Part shown: positions 18,264 to 27,355 of the stretch, piece after piece
Layout of the letters: every line of letters starts with the position of its first letter
How positions within the stretch are numbered: the first letter of the stretch is position 1
Origin: Anaerovirgula multivorans
GTDB taxonomy: Bacteria > Bacillota > Clostridia > Peptostreptococcales > Natronincolaceae
Assembly (NCBI RefSeq): GCF_900188145.1
Contig: NZ_FZOJ01000002.1
Span: 1-64,000 of the forward strand
Reading direction: 5' to 3'
Length of the DNA: 64,000 nt
Made by a program: the position numbers and the translations under genes
Notes under the pieces: generated by a model
Seen by the model: the letters and a program-made list of their open reading frames with translations, nothing else
What the model was told of the DNA's origin: nothing
The model's database searches: none

Positions 18264-19397
18264 TTATACATATTGTATAAACAATTTATGTAATTCATCC
18301 TTTGTTTCAATTTTATTTTTTTTCAATACTTCATCTAATGCCTTCAAGGTAATATATATTTTCTCCTCGTAGCAATTTTCTCCCATATGTCCGATTCGGA
18401 TCACCTTATCTTTTAACAATCCAAAGGCTCCAGCAATTAGGATATTATGATCCTTCAGCATTTCTTCATATATAGTTTTAAAGTCTATACCCTCTGGCAC
18501 CATGAAAGTAGTCACTGTATTTGAAAAACCCGCCTTAGGATAGAGCTTTAATCCCCCTATCGTTAGGGCTTTTCTAACAGCTTCAGCTATTCTTCTATGC
18601 CTCTCTAATGCTTTTTCATCTTTCAATAGGATTTCTACAGCTTCCCTTAATGCATAGATATCACTAATTGGCTGTGTATAGGGAAACCATTTTTCCTCGT
18701 ACCAATTCCTCCAAACAGAAAGGTTGCAATAATAACCGGCAATAGGGGTTTTACGATTCATTATAATACTCCAAGCTTCATCACTAATGCTAAGGAACGT
18801 TAGTCCGGGAGGGGCTGAAAGCACCTTTTGGGATCCTCCTAACACCATGTCAATTTGCCATTCATCTGTTTTTAGTGGTTCTCCACCAATAGCTGAAACC
18901 GAGTCAACCACAGTAATAATGCCATATTTCTTTAACATTGGGCATATTAAATCTACTGGGTTTGTAATACCAGATGGTGTTTCACAATGTACTACCGTTG
19001 CCATCTTAAAGTCATGATGATCCTTTAAAAAATCCTCCAACTTTTCTATGTCTACTGCTTTTTCATAGTCAGATTGGAAAAGCTTCACTTGGCCTCCATA
19101 CATTTTTACAAAATCACCAAATCCATTGCCAAAAATTCCATTATCTATCGCTAACACTTTATCTCCTGGCTCAATAAGAGACGCACAAGCAGCCTCTAAT
19201 CCCAATATACCTTCACCACTTAATATAAGCACATCATTGTTGGTATTTAACAGTTGTTTTAGCTTGTTACAGGTTTCTTTATAGAATTCATAAAAAGCTA
19301 AATCTAAATCAGGATTTGTAATCTCCTTAGATAATGCCCTTCTCACATCTTCGCTGACATAAGTAGGGCCAGGAGTCATAATTAATGTCGCCTTCAC
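18264..19397 (-). CDS. Alanine/serine--glyoxylate (pyruvate) aminotransferase family, class V
   Basis: The 377-residue PLP enzyme resembles the serine-pyruvate/alanine-glyoxylate aminotransferases: N-terminal MTPGPTYVSEDVRRALSKEI, VVDSVSAIGGEPLKTDEW (PLP Asp) and LGGSQKVLSAPPGLTFLS with the Schiff-base Lys. The start is GTG (codons VEVKATLIMTPGP), 10 bases after AAGGAG. A longer frame running 45 codons into the transporter gene is rejected because it lacks a ribosome site. It lies 26 bases after the ECF S-component gene, so the two form an operon. 2-Aminoethylphosphonate transaminase is a less likely alternative. Confidence 0.83.
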   Translation of the reverse strand: MKATLIMTPGPTYVSEDVRRALSKEITNPDLDLAFYEFYKETCNKLKQLLNTNNDVLILSGEGILGLEAACASLIEPGDKVLAIDNGIFGNGFGDFVKMYGGQVKLFQSDYEKAVDIEKLEDFLKDHHDFKMATVVHCETPSGITNPVDLICPMLKKYGIITVVDSVSAIGGEPLKTDEWQIDMVLGGSQKVLSAPPGLTFLSISDEAWSIIMNRKTPIAGYYCNLSVWRNWYEEKWFPYTQPISDIYALREAVEILLKDEKALERHRRIAEAVRKALTIGGLKLYPKAGFSNTVTTFMVPEGIDFKTIYEEMLKDHNILIAGAFGLLKDKVIRIGHMGENCYEEKIYITLKALDEVLKKNKIETKDELHKLFIQYV

Positions 19398-19423
19398 TTC
19401 TACCACGCTCCTTACAACTAAAT

Positions 19424-19981
19424 TTATACCACTTTTGTTTTCTTCAATGCCGTAATTAGCGGCACGCCTAAGATGATACCTATAACAATTTGTGTAATAT
19501 CTCCAGGTATAGCTGTTAAGGGAGTATACCAATTGCCATAAATGATTACCTCAGCAAAATAATATCCAATAATCATCCATACACTACCTATTAAAATACC
19601 TAGCATATTCCACTTGAAGCTATCTCCGTTATTACCTTTTCTATGGGCTATCGTTCCAATAACCCAACCCATTACACCCCTAATCACAAAAGTAAATGGT
19701 GCCCAAACTGCCCAACCTGACACTAAGTCAAATAAGCCCATACCAAAAGCCCCTGAAATTGCTCCCTTTTTTCCACCAAAAACAACGGCTGCTGCAAATA
19801 ACATAGTATTTCCTAAGTGAATTAATCCACCATGAATTGAAAAAGGTAATTGAAAGTTGATGAATTTTGTAGCAACAAACACTAAAGCTGTTAATAGCGC
19901 TGTAAGTACTAAATCCTTTGTTTTTGAATTTTCTTTAATTACTGCATTTTCTTTTTTGCTGGTTATTACTTTTCCTTCCAT
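19424..19981 (-). CDS. ECF-transporter substrate-binding S component, substrate unknown
   Basis: The 185-residue membrane protein has about six spans. It shows the features of the PF07155-type S components: LVLTALLTALVFVATKFINF at the N-terminus, the GGLIHLGNTMLFAAAVVFGG segment, and GAFGMGLFDLVSGW. S components bind a vitamin or metal and work with a shared EcfAA'T energy module, which is not in the window. The cotranscribed aminotransferase uses PLP, and the promoter array resembles MocR/PdxR sites, so a pyridoxine-type vitamer is a reasonable guess only. It starts with ATG after GGAGGAAC. Confidence 0.82.
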   Translation of the reverse strand: MEGKVITSKKENAVIKENSKTKDLVLTALLTALVFVATKFINFQLPFSIHGGLIHLGNTMLFAAAVVFGGKKGAISGAFGMGLFDLVSGWAVWAPFTFVIRGVMGWVIGTIAHRKGNNGDSFKWNMLGILIGSVWMIIGYYFAEVIIYGNWYTPLTAIPGDITQIVIGIILGVPLITALKKTKVV

Positions 19982-20019
19982 GATTGTTCCTCCTCAAATG
20001 AATAGTATATAATTCCAGT

Positions 20020-20099
20020 TACAATTATTATACAATAGATTCATTTGCGATACAATATAAATTCCAACGGGTACAATAATATTTTTGTAACGATACAAT
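20020..20099 (-). promoter_or_regulatory. Promoter with five phased TACAAT boxes
   Basis: On the minus strand TTGTAT (20050-20055) and TATAAT (20027-20032) are separated by 17 bases and form a near-consensus promoter for the S-component operon. TACAAT (ATTGTA on the minus strand) occurs at 20020, 20031, 20051, 20072 and 20094. The spacings of 11, 20, 21 and 22 bases are one or two helical turns. Two boxes overlap the promoter core and two lie upstream. Confidence 0.6.
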
Positions 20100-20248
20100 C
20101 ATAGAGAGATTTTTGTCATTCCTTGCTTCATCCTTCAGTATACTGTTCTAAGTTTGCTGCTTTCACTTATGATAAGTAAGAGATTAAACACTGCATCCTA
20201 GAAATAAGTTCACCTACAATTCAGTGGGAGTAAAGACTCTCTCTAGAT

Positions 20249-20315
20249 GAACAAACTAAGTGACCAACACGAAAGTTAAAAACAAACTTTCGGTTGTCTA
20301 CTTATGAATTAAGTG
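20249..20315 (+). repeat. Dispersed hairpin repeat, full copy
   Basis: The segment holds ACAAACTAAGTGACCAACAC, GAAAGTT, AACTTTCGG, TTGTCTACTTATGAATTAAGT. The two halves (TAAGTgaccAAC..GAAAGTT and AACTTTCggTTGtctACTTA) are imperfect inverted copies, so it folds into a long hairpin. It is nearly identical to 43712-43780. The remainder of the 20100-20320 gap has no ORF. Confidence 0.75.
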
Positions 20316-20320
20316 TTATT

Positions 20321-21196
20321 TTACATTTCAACAGCTTCATGAGGAGCTTCAATGAAATGCCTCACCAAGTGGGCAATTCCATGTTCTTCATTACTTTTTG
20401 TCACCCAATTGGCCTTTTCGATGACAGCTTTTTCAGCATTGTTCATAGCTACACCTAGCCCAGCATATTCAATCATCGACAGATCATTATAATTGTCTCC
20501 CACTGCTATAATAGCTTCTTGATTGATATTCAATACCTTTGCCAGTTGCTGCAACGCCTTTCCCTTTGTAGCATTTTCATCTAGAACTTCAACATTATCA
20601 TAGCCAGAGCTAGTAATATCTATAGCCTTAATATCCTTTAACTTTTTACTTATATTTTGTAGCTGCTGTTGACACTTTGAAAGAATGAATATGCTGGCAG
20701 CCTTCCCACCATCCCTTATAAAACTAGAGAAATTTACTTTTTTATGGCTCCCGTTGAAGAAAACAAACCAAGTCGACAGAAGATGGGCTTTCAAATTAGA
20801 TACACCCGTTTGTAGTATTAGTCTTTGTATATTCTTTATTCTCTCTCTATAACTTTTAATATAGGTATACTTTTCATCAGATACATGAAAATATATATTT
20901 TCCTTCTGTAACAACACAATTGCTTCCTCTAATGCCTTAGGCTTCATATAAACTGCAGAAATAATTTTCCCTTCTTTGTTTCTAATGACTGCACCGTTGT
21001 TGGTGATAACCCAGCAGTCAAAACCTAACTGTTCTAAATATGGCTTAACATTAGGATAAGGCCTTCCGGTGCAAATAACTATTTCAACTCCTTGGTTTTT
21101 TGCTCTCTTTAGGGCCTCTATATTTTCCTGAGATAGTACTTTATTATTCATCAGTAATGTTCCATCCATATCTGTTGCTAATAGTTTATAAATCAT
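20321..21196 (-). CDS. Cof-type HAD-IIB phosphatase
   Basis: The 291-residue protein has HAD motif I at the N-terminus (LLATDMDGTLL), motif II ICTGR, and motif IV GDNYNDLSMIEYAGLGVAMNNA near the C-terminus, with a type IIB cap between. Such enzymes dephosphorylate sugar phosphates, flavin or pyridoxal phosphates. The true substrate cannot be read from sequence. It stands alone, with an AAAGGAGGAAAA ribosome site before the ATG. Confidence 0.9.
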   Translation of the reverse strand: MIYKLLATDMDGTLLMNNKVLSQENIEALKRAKNQGVEIVICTGRPYPNVKPYLEQLGFDCWVITNNGAVIRNKEGKIISAVYMKPKALEEAIVLLQKENIYFHVSDEKYTYIKSYRERIKNIQRLILQTGVSNLKAHLLSTWFVFFNGSHKKVNFSSFIRDGGKAASIFILSKCQQQLQNISKKLKDIKAIDITSSGYDNVEVLDENATKGKALQQLAKVLNINQEAIIAVGDNYNDLSMIEYAGLGVAMNNAEKAVIEKANWVTKSNEEHGIAHLVRHFIEAPHEAVEM

Positions 21197-21409
21197 ATAT
21201 TTTCCTCCTTTAACCTGCTCCTCTTACATTATATCTTTTTTTACTAATGAAAAAAACTATTCAATTCACATATAGTATTATCTTAGTTGAAAAAGCCAAG
21301 TGAAAAATTTAATAAAATTTATTGTTTATTATTTTAAAAATAGTGTAAATAATAGAATAAGATTGTATTTAAAACACATGATAAAAATTGGATTTGATAG
21401 CAAATTATG

Positions 21410-21438
21410 TTGTTATTTATTGGGCAATCTTTTATAAT
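21410..21438 (+). promoter_or_regulatory. Probable sigma-A promoter of ferritin
   Basis: TTGTTA (21410-21415), a 17-base spacer and TATAAT (21433-21438) leave a leader of about 90 bases before the ferritin ATG. No clear Fur or PerR box was seen. Confidence 0.55.
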
Positions 21439-21536
21439 ATCTTTAGTAAGCTATGATAACTACTAAATAATCTACTAACGTTAATAGTATTGTACACGTA
21501 GTTGAGCTTAAGAAAATAATTGAGGAGGAATTGTAC

Positions 21537-22049
21537 ATGATTTCAGAAAAACTATTAAAAGAATTTAATGATCAGCTAACATTTGAATTTGCATCTGCAA
21601 ATGTTTATTTAGCAATGGCAGCTTATTGTAAAGATTTAGATTTAGAAGGTTTTGCAAATTTCTTCCTAGTTCAAGCAGAAGAAGAAAGATTTCACGCCAT
21701 GAAATTCTTTAACTTTATCAATGAATTAGGCGGTCGTGCTATAATCAGCGGATATGAGGATCCAAAAAATGATTTTACTTCCCTTGAAGATGCATTTACA
21801 ACAGGCTTAAATCATGAAAAATTTGTAACAGGAAGAATTAATCTTCTAATGGATATCGCTGTTGAAGAAAAGAACTATGCTTGTGTTAGCTTTTTAAATT
21901 GGTTTATTGATGAGCAAGTAGAAGAAGAAGCTACGTTTACCAGCTTAATCAATAAAATCAAAAGAATTGGTGAAGACAGTCATGCTATCTATATGCTAGA
22001 TAGTGAATTAGCCCAAAGATCCTTCACGCCACCAGCTGCTGCAGAATAG
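21537..22049 (+). CDS. Non-haem ferritin
   Basis: The 170-residue four-helix iron-storage protein has ferroxidase ligands in ELTFEFASANVYLAM-type helix A (Glu near 16), EEERFHAMKFFNFI (Glu/His near 48-51) and the later VDEQVEEEATF motif. It oxidises Fe2+ and stores it in a 24-mer shell. ATG is chosen, 6 bases after GAGGAGGAA; an upstream in-frame TTG abuts the ribosome site. The C-terminal tail FTPPAAAE is short. The gene has its own promoter and terminator. Confidence 0.95.
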   Translation: MISEKLLKEFNDQLTFEFASANVYLAMAAYCKDLDLEGFANFFLVQAEEERFHAMKFFNFINELGGRAIISGYEDPKNDFTSLEDAFTTGLNHEKFVTGRINLLMDIAVEEKNYACVSFLNWFIDEQVEEEATFTSLINKIKRIGEDSHAIYMLDSELAQRSFTPPAAAE

Positions 22050-22072
22050 TATGATTACTTATATATAATTAA

Positions 22073-22152
22073 AAATCCTCCTAAGGAAAAAAATTTTTAA
22101 GGATGACATCAAAACTTCCTTATGCGATTTCACCTAATGGAGGATTTTTTTA
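22073..22152 (+). terminator. Large-loop hairpin after ferritin with T-run
   Basis: AAAATCCTCC (22073-22082) pairs with GGAGGATTTT (22140-22149), followed by more T. The 57-base loop has further pairing potential (CCTAAGG / CCTTA). It works for the plus strand and may also serve the convergent GIY-YIG gene. Confidence 0.6.
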
Positions 22153-22156
22153 TATA

Positions 22157-22420
22157 TTAATCTTCAATTGATTGTGTTTTAAATTCACTTATTAAAACTT
22201 CCTTCTGTTTTTTGCTAAGTCGTCTCAGAGCAGCTTCCCTTTTTTGTGCCTTACTACGGCTTATGTGTTCTTCCCAATATACAAGCTTCAGTGGTCTTCT
22301 TCCTTTTGTATATTTCGCTCCCTTTCCTTCATTATGGGTTTTAAATCTATTTTCTAAATCATTTGTCCAACCAATGTAATAGGTTCCATCTGCACATAAT
22401 AAAATATAAGTATAATTCAT
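22157..22420 (-). CDS. GIY-YIG domain protein, UPF0213 (YhbQ-like)
   Basis: The 87-residue single-domain protein carries [20 protein letters not shown] (GIY-YIG core), the Arg of [20 protein letters not shown], and the conserved [23 protein letters not shown] helix. The family is related to UvrC and homing nucleases, and single-domain members have DNA nicking activity in some bacteria. Its role here is unknown. It converges with ferritin. Confidence 0.92.
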   Translation of the reverse strand: MNYTYILLCADGTYYIGWTNDLENRFKTHNEGKGAKYTKGRRPLKLVYWEEHISRSKAQKREAALRRLSKKQKEVLISEFKTQSIED

Positions 22421-22515
22421 GCTGTTTATCCTCCTAACTTCTGCCGACTTGTTCTTTTGACTATTTTATTATACCATTGATTTAAATCAAAAATTCTGGT
22501 AAGGAGGTTTTTTAT

Positions 22516-23421
22516 TTGTATACTTTTTTAATTGTTTTCTTAGTTATATTAGTCATCATACTTGGAATTAGTATCTATTTATCTAATCTTGTTATTTATC
22601 CTAAAACCCTTACCCATGAAAAAACCTATCAAAAGGAATTGGAAGCTGGCAGAATAAATAAGAAAGTCTTCGAAGAATTATACAAGGAAGAGGTTTCAAT
22701 CAAATCTCCCTTTGGCTACGATCTTTATGGTCTTTACTTCCCATTAGAAAATGCAAAAAAAACCATGATTTTATGCCATGGCATCACCTATACTCTTTAT
22801 GGATCTGTAAAATATATGGAACTGTATCAGAAAAGAGGGTTTAATATCCTGCTATATGATCATAGAAATCATGGGAAAAGCGGCGGTCACAATACCACCT
22901 ATGGCTTTTATGAAAAGTATGATTTAAAGGCCTGGAGCGATTGGTTATTTGAAAAGTATGGCAATGACAGTGTTATAGGCATTCATGGTGAATCCATGGG
23001 AGCTGCTATCCTCCTCCAAAACGCCCTTATAGATTCTAGAATAGCTTTTTATGTGGCTGATTGTCCTTATTCTAGTCTCTCTGACATTGTAGGATATCGC
23101 CTAAAGGTAGAATATCACCTTCCTGCCTTTCCTTTTTTAATCATTGCAAGTTTATTAAATGAAATTAGAACAGGCGTGGCTTTTCATCAGGTCTCTCCTA
23201 TCAATGATGTTGATAAAATAAAAGCTCCTGTATTTTTTATTCATGGAAAAGAAGATAAATACATACCTAGCTCAATGACAAAAGCCATGTATAACGCAAA
23301 AAAAGGAGCTAAAGAATTGTATTTAGCTCCCAATGCTGGCCATGTTGGGGCTTATTGGAATAATCAAGAGGAATACGATAGATTGATTAGTGAATTTTTA
23401 AAAGCAGTTCATCTGAATTAA
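22516..23421 (+). CDS. Membrane-anchored alpha/beta hydrolase
   Basis: The 301-residue protein has one N-terminal span (about 2-24) and an alpha/beta-hydrolase domain: LCHGITYTLYG oxyanion segment, YDHRNHGKSGG, nucleophile elbow GIHGESMGAA (Ser near 158), the acid in HGKEDKYIP, and His in APNAGHVGAYW. TTG is chosen as start because AAGGAGG lies 8 bases upstream and no in-frame ATG occurs before the membrane span. Related proteins in Firmicutes are surface esterases of unknown substrate. Confidence 0.87.
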   Translation: MYTFLIVFLVILVIILGISIYLSNLVIYPKTLTHEKTYQKELEAGRINKKVFEELYKEEVSIKSPFGYDLYGLYFPLENAKKTMILCHGITYTLYGSVKYMELYQKRGFNILLYDHRNHGKSGGHNTTYGFYEKYDLKAWSDWLFEKYGNDSVIGIHGESMGAAILLQNALIDSRIAFYVADCPYSSLSDIVGYRLKVEYHLPAFPFLIIASLLNEIRTGVAFHQVSPINDVDKIKAPVFFIHGKEDKYIPSSMTKAMYNAKKGAKELYLAPNAGHVGAYWNNQEEYDRLISEFLKAVHLN

Positions 23422-23482
23422 GTATCATTTTTTTAATCCTGGGTCCTTGGCTTTGTTGGATCACAATTTTGTCTTTCTGACG

Positions 23483-23511
23483 TTGACATTTGTCCATAGC
23501 TCACTTATAAT
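23483..23511 (+). promoter_or_regulatory. Consensus sigma-A promoter of aspartate kinase
   Basis: TTGACA (23483-23488), 17 bases, TATAAT (23506-23511). Both hexamers are exact consensus. The start codon is 55 bases further. Confidence 0.75.
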
Positions 23512-23566
23512 AAGTAAATAGTCTTAAAAACAATATATATTCATGGTCTTAAAGGGGGCAAAAAAT

Positions 23567-24880
23567 ATGGGAATAAAAGTAGCAAAATTTGGAGGAACTT
23601 CACTGGCAGATGCTGGACAATTTCTTAAGGTTAAGAGTATTATTACGTCAGATGGAACGAGAAGATATGTAGTGCCATCTGCTCCTGGAAAACGTCATAA
23701 GGAAGATGCAAAGATTACTGATCTCCTTTACTTATGTCATACCCAGCTTCAGCATAAAGTAAATTTTTACGATACCTTTAATATCATCTCGGAACGTTAT
23801 TTGGAGATAATAAGAGAGCTAGGATTATCATTGGATTTAGAACCTTATCTTTTTAATATAAAAGAGGAGATTGAAGCAGGAGCATCTTTGGATTTTATCG
23901 CCAGCCGTGGCGAATACTTAAATGGTATAATTCTTGCTGAACTATTAGGTTATGAATTTATTGATGCTAAAGAGATTATTTTCTTTAATGAGGATCATTC
24001 ATTGAACCTAGAATTAACAGATGAAAAAATGAAAGAATATTTATCAAGAAAAGTAAAGGCTGTAATTCCAGGTTTTTACGGTGCACTTCCCAATGGAGAA
24101 ATAAAGATTTTCTCTAGAGGCGGCTCAGATATTACAGGAGCTTTAGTAGCGAGGTCTGTAGAAGCTAAAGTTTATGAAAACTGGACAGACGTATCTGGAT
24201 TGTTAATGACAGACCCAACCATTGTACATAATCCAAAACCTATTGAAAAGATAACCTATCGTGAATTAAGGGAGCTTTCCTATATGGGGGCAACTGTTCT
24301 CCATGAAGAAACAATTTTCCCAGTATTGGATGCTGGTATTCCAATCAATATCAAAAATACTAATGCGCCTAATAATCCTGGTACTATGATTACTAGTTAT
24401 GCTGATTCCGCAACACCTGCAGGAGCTATCACCGGTATAGCTGGTAGAAAGGACTTTACCGTTATTGCTATCGAAAAAAATAGAATGAAGTCTGAAATTA
24501 ACTTTATCCGAAAGCTTCTTACAATATTAGAACACAATCATATCCATTTTGAACATTTGCCTTCTGGCATTGATACAATTTCTATCGTTGTAACTGATTC
24601 ACAGCTAGAAAACAAATTAGATAAATTGTTAAATGAGATTCAACAACAGTGTGATCCTGATTTAATTGAAGTTTTTCCTAACATGGCACTAATAGCTACA
24701 GTTGGTCATGGTATGGCTTATACTCCTGGTATATCTGCTAAGCTGTTTACAGCTTTAGCCAATAACTGTATCAACGTTCGAATGATTGATCAGGGTTCCA
24801 GTGAGATTAATATCATCGTTGGTGTGGAAACCGATGATTTTGAAAAGGCAGTAGAAGCTATCTATAATGCTTTTGTATAA
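23567..24880 (+). CDS. Aspartate kinase
   Basis: The 437-residue enzyme phosphorylates aspartate at the first step of the lysine/threonine/methionine pathway. It starts MGIKVAKFGGTSLADAGQFL (KFGGTS nucleotide motif) and carries FSRGGSDITGALVA for phosphate binding. Two C-terminal ACT domains follow (from about 310; FTVIAIEKNRM and MALIATVGHGM), used for feedback control. ATG at 23567 is chosen because GGGGG lies upstream of it; an in-frame ATG eight codons earlier has no ribosome site. No other pathway genes are adjacent. Confidence 0.94.
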   Translation: MGIKVAKFGGTSLADAGQFLKVKSIITSDGTRRYVVPSAPGKRHKEDAKITDLLYLCHTQLQHKVNFYDTFNIISERYLEIIRELGLSLDLEPYLFNIKEEIEAGASLDFIASRGEYLNGIILAELLGYEFIDAKEIIFFNEDHSLNLELTDEKMKEYLSRKVKAVIPGFYGALPNGEIKIFSRGGSDITGALVARSVEAKVYENWTDVSGLLMTDPTIVHNPKPIEKITYRELRELSYMGATVLHEETIFPVLDAGIPINIKNTNAPNNPGTMITSYADSATPAGAITGIAGRKDFTVIAIEKNRMKSEINFIRKLLTILEHNHIHFEHLPSGIDTISIVVTDSQLENKLDKLLNEIQQQCDPDLIEVFPNMALIATVGHGMAYTPGISAKLFTALANNCINVRMIDQGSSEINIIVGVETDDFEKAVEAIYNAFV

Positions 24881-24948
24881 AGCTGCTTTATTCCCTTCAT
24901 AATTGGGTATGATATTACTGCATACTTTAAGAAAGGTGGTATGAGTTT

Positions 24949-25206
24949 ATGGATGTTGCTATTTATACAAAAGACTATTGTCCCTATTGTAAAAGAGCAG
25001 TAGCCCTCTTACAAAAGAAAAATGTAGCCTTTAATGAAATTGATGTTACCCACGATGAAACAACATTTCAGGAAATTAAGAACCGAACTGGCTGGGATAC
25101 AGTACCCCAAATTTTTGTTTTTGGAGAATTCATTGGCGGCTGTGACGATTTATATGCACTTGAAGAAAAGGGAGAACTTGATGCTAAACTACAGATTAAA
25201 AAATAA
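24949..25206 (+). CDS. Glutaredoxin (GrxC type)
   Basis: The 85-residue thioredoxin-fold protein carries the dithiol centre CPYCKRA (12-18), the cis-Pro in DTVPQIFV, and the GGCDDLYALE glutathione/substrate loop near the C-terminus. It reduces protein disulfides or mixed disulfides. The ATG is 8 bases after GAAAGGTGGT. It is 68 bases past the aspartate kinase stop, so it could be cotranscribed. Confidence 0.93.
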   Translation: MDVAIYTKDYCPYCKRAVALLQKKNVAFNEIDVTHDETTFQEIKNRTGWDTVPQIFVFGEFIGGCDDLYALEEKGELDAKLQIKK

Positions 25207-25259
25207 TGCTGTCATAATCTCCATAAAGCTATAACTGGTACTATTGGTCTTTTTGTTGT

Positions 25260-25300
25260 TATAAAAGGCACTTATCCTCTTGTGATAGGCGCCTTTTATA
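25260..25300. terminator. Bidirectional terminator between glutaredoxin and ABC permease
   Basis: TATAAAAGGC and GCCTTTTATA form the outer stem, with an inner TATC/GATA pairing. It sits between convergent genes. Confidence 0.75.
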
Positions 25301-25304
25301 AGTT

Positions 25305-26306
25305 CTATCTTAATTGTAGTTGCTTTTTGAATGTTTTAAAGAGTGGAATCAAGACTAGCAAACTAAAAATAAAGGTAATTCCTAGGGATAATTCAAAACC
25401 TACTCCTCGCTGAACTGTTGAGAATATATTTCTATAGGATTGAAATGCCCAGTAATTTGGAAAGAGAAATAGTAGCCATTGTAATCCTTCTGGAACAAAA
25501 ACAGAGCCTATAGGTACCCCTATAAAAAAGAGCATAGCAACCTTTAAAATAGCTATAGCAGAAATTAAATTATCAGCAAAACCTCCTATAATATAACCTA
25601 ATAGTGTCCCCATTGCTGTAGTACCTAAAATAGCAATGATTATCCTAAAAATATCAGTTTCTCTTCCCACAAAGAGAAATACAGATACTAAAGCCAATCC
25701 TATAGCCACAATCATACATAGGATGGTATGGGCTAGAAAATAATCCAGCATTCTTAGAGGAGAGACCGATAAAGCTGCTATTGCTCTACTTTCCTTTTCA
25801 TTCACTATATTTAAAGCAATCATCATCCCACCTATTACGATAGCAGTAAGCAATAATAGGCTGGCTACAATTTCTCTCATAGGAGACTGGTCCTTCTCCA
25901 GACTTATATATTCATAGGTCCCCTGTTTTTCTCCTGACAAGATTACATTCATTAATGCAGTGGCGATTTCTTCAGCCTCCCCAACTTCATTTCCCTCCAA
26001 TAATACTACATATTGATCTCCATCTTTTATGATGCCCGCTATATCATCGGGTCTTTCTACACGACCTTTTACTAAGTCCGCAGTTTCATATAATTCTACC
26101 TCTGCATAATCTCCTAGAGCTGCTATAATATCCTGCTCTACAGCAGCATCCACCGCAATTGATAATTTCATACCTTCTATGCTTGGCAAAAACATTCTCA
26201 TAATCACAGCCAATAGGATAGGAAATAGAAATCCATACAAAATCATATTATTTCTTATTGCCCTTATAAATTCTTTTTGCATAAAGCTACTCATTCGCCT
26301 CATCAC
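25305..26306 (-). CDS. ABC-2 type transporter permease (second)
   Basis: The 333-residue membrane protein has an N-terminal span (about 20-36), a large outer domain (about 37-150), and five to six C-terminal spans including the ABC-2 signature region NIVNEKESRAIAALSVSPLRMLDYFLAHTI. It is the last gene of the TetR-ATPase-permease-permease cluster, 2 bases after the preceding gene. It pairs with the other permease as a drug, lipid or peptide exporter; the substrate is unknown. Confidence 0.88.
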   Translation of the reverse strand: MMRRMSSFMQKEFIRAIRNNMILYGFLFPILLAVIMRMFLPSIEGMKLSIAVDAAVEQDIIAALGDYAEVELYETADLVKGRVERPDDIAGIIKDGDQYVVLLEGNEVGEAEEIATALMNVILSGEKQGTYEYISLEKDQSPMREIVASLLLLTAIVIGGMMIALNIVNEKESRAIAALSVSPLRMLDYFLAHTILCMIVAIGLALVSVFLFVGRETDIFRIIIAILGTTAMGTLLGYIIGGFADNLISAIAILKVAMLFFIGVPIGSVFVPEGLQWLLFLFPNYWAFQSYRNIFSTVQRGVGFELSLGITFIFSLLVLIPLFKTFKKQLQLR

Positions 26307-26308
26307 AG

Positions 26309-27355
26309 TTATTTCCCCTCCTTCATTAACTGTTTATGAACTACCCAATAACTGACAGCTAGCATGATAAGAGCCTGAAGGATTAATCCCCATTGTAGTG
26401 CCGTTACATAGTGCTGTTTTCCTGTAGGAAAGATGATTTCTCTGATGCCAAATAGCATGGAGTAGGAGGGTAACCATGTAATAAAGTCAGGGGTAAAGGT
26501 TGGTGTAAAATAGGAAACCATCGGTAATCCTAAAATAGCTAGTATCAGCACTGCAACAAATAGAAATTCCTCTAAATTCTTAAAAAATACACTAATAGAT
26601 AATCCTATTAAAGTAATTAAGAAATTTGATAAGATAATCATTAACAGCACCTTTAAATAGTTAACATCAAGTCCCATAGTAAACAGTAGTAGTAATCCTG
26701 AATATAATAATGCTAAAAGTGTAATTACCGCCACCTTAGATAAGATATATTGCATGGTGCCAGCTGGACTTACTCGGTAGGCCCTAAGGCTCCCTTCTTC
26801 TTTTTCTTGAAAAATCATTACTGCAATAAGGATGAATCCCAGCATGACAGGCTCCAATACCAACATCATAGGTACTAAGCTTTTATTAAATGGGATTGGT
26901 TCTGCTTGGGACCTCAAATATTCAACCCTATAACCAGGAGTAGCTTCTACTCCCCTCATCCTATTTAATGCTTCTTCTATAGTGACACTGAGAAGATTAA
27001 TAATTTCAACTGATTCCCTGCCTTGATACAATATAGTAAACTTAGGATTTTCTAAATCTCCCTCCATAATAATTCCAATAGTGTTATCCTCTTCTTCCAC
27101 CTCTTGAAATAAGGCTTCCTTGCTTGGAAAGAGTTGGCTTTCTTCCAATCCCTCCTGCAGTAAAAACTGCTGAAGTGTTTTTTCCTCTGTTCCATCATAA
27201 AAAACTTCATTAGGTGTTAGTTTTACCGACTCCGGAACAATCAAGTTAATAACAACAATCATTAGAATAGCTAAAAGGATAATGGCATAATGGAAATAAT
27301 TACGAAAAGTAACCGTCAAATCTTGTTTTATTAAATTCGTAAATCTTGCCAGCAT
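26309..27355 (-). CDS. ABC-2 type transporter permease (first)
   Basis: The 348-residue permease has the same layout as its neighbour: one N-terminal span, an outer loop of about 130 residues, and a C-terminal bundle with the conserved FQEKEEGSLRAYRVSPAGTMQYILSK segment. Its ATG overlaps the ATPase gene by one base. The outer domain contains acid-rich stretches (QEVEEEDNTIG). Confidence 0.88.
   Translation of the reverse strand: MLARFTNLIKQDLTVTFRNYFHYAIILLAILMIVVINLIVPESVKLTPNEVFYDGTEEKTLQQFLLQEGLEESQLFPSKEALFQEVEEEDNTIGIIMEGDLENPKFTILYQGRESVEIINLLSVTIEEALNRMRGVEATPGYRVEYLRSQAEPIPFNKSLVPMMLVLEPVMLGFILIAVMIFQEKEEGSLRAYRVSPAGTMQYILSKVAVITLLALLYSGLLLLFTMGLDVNYLKVLLMIILSNFLITLIGLSISVFFKNLEEFLFVAVLILAILGLPMVSYFTPTFTPDFITWLPSYSMLFGIREIIFPTGKQHYVTALQWGLILQALIMLAVSYWVVHKQLMKEGK

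Noticed and set aside
19398..19532. Longer start for the aminotransferase, overlapping the transporter gene
   Set aside because: The extension has no ribosome site and is just the antiframe of the upstream gene; GTG at 19397 has AAGGAG at the right distance.
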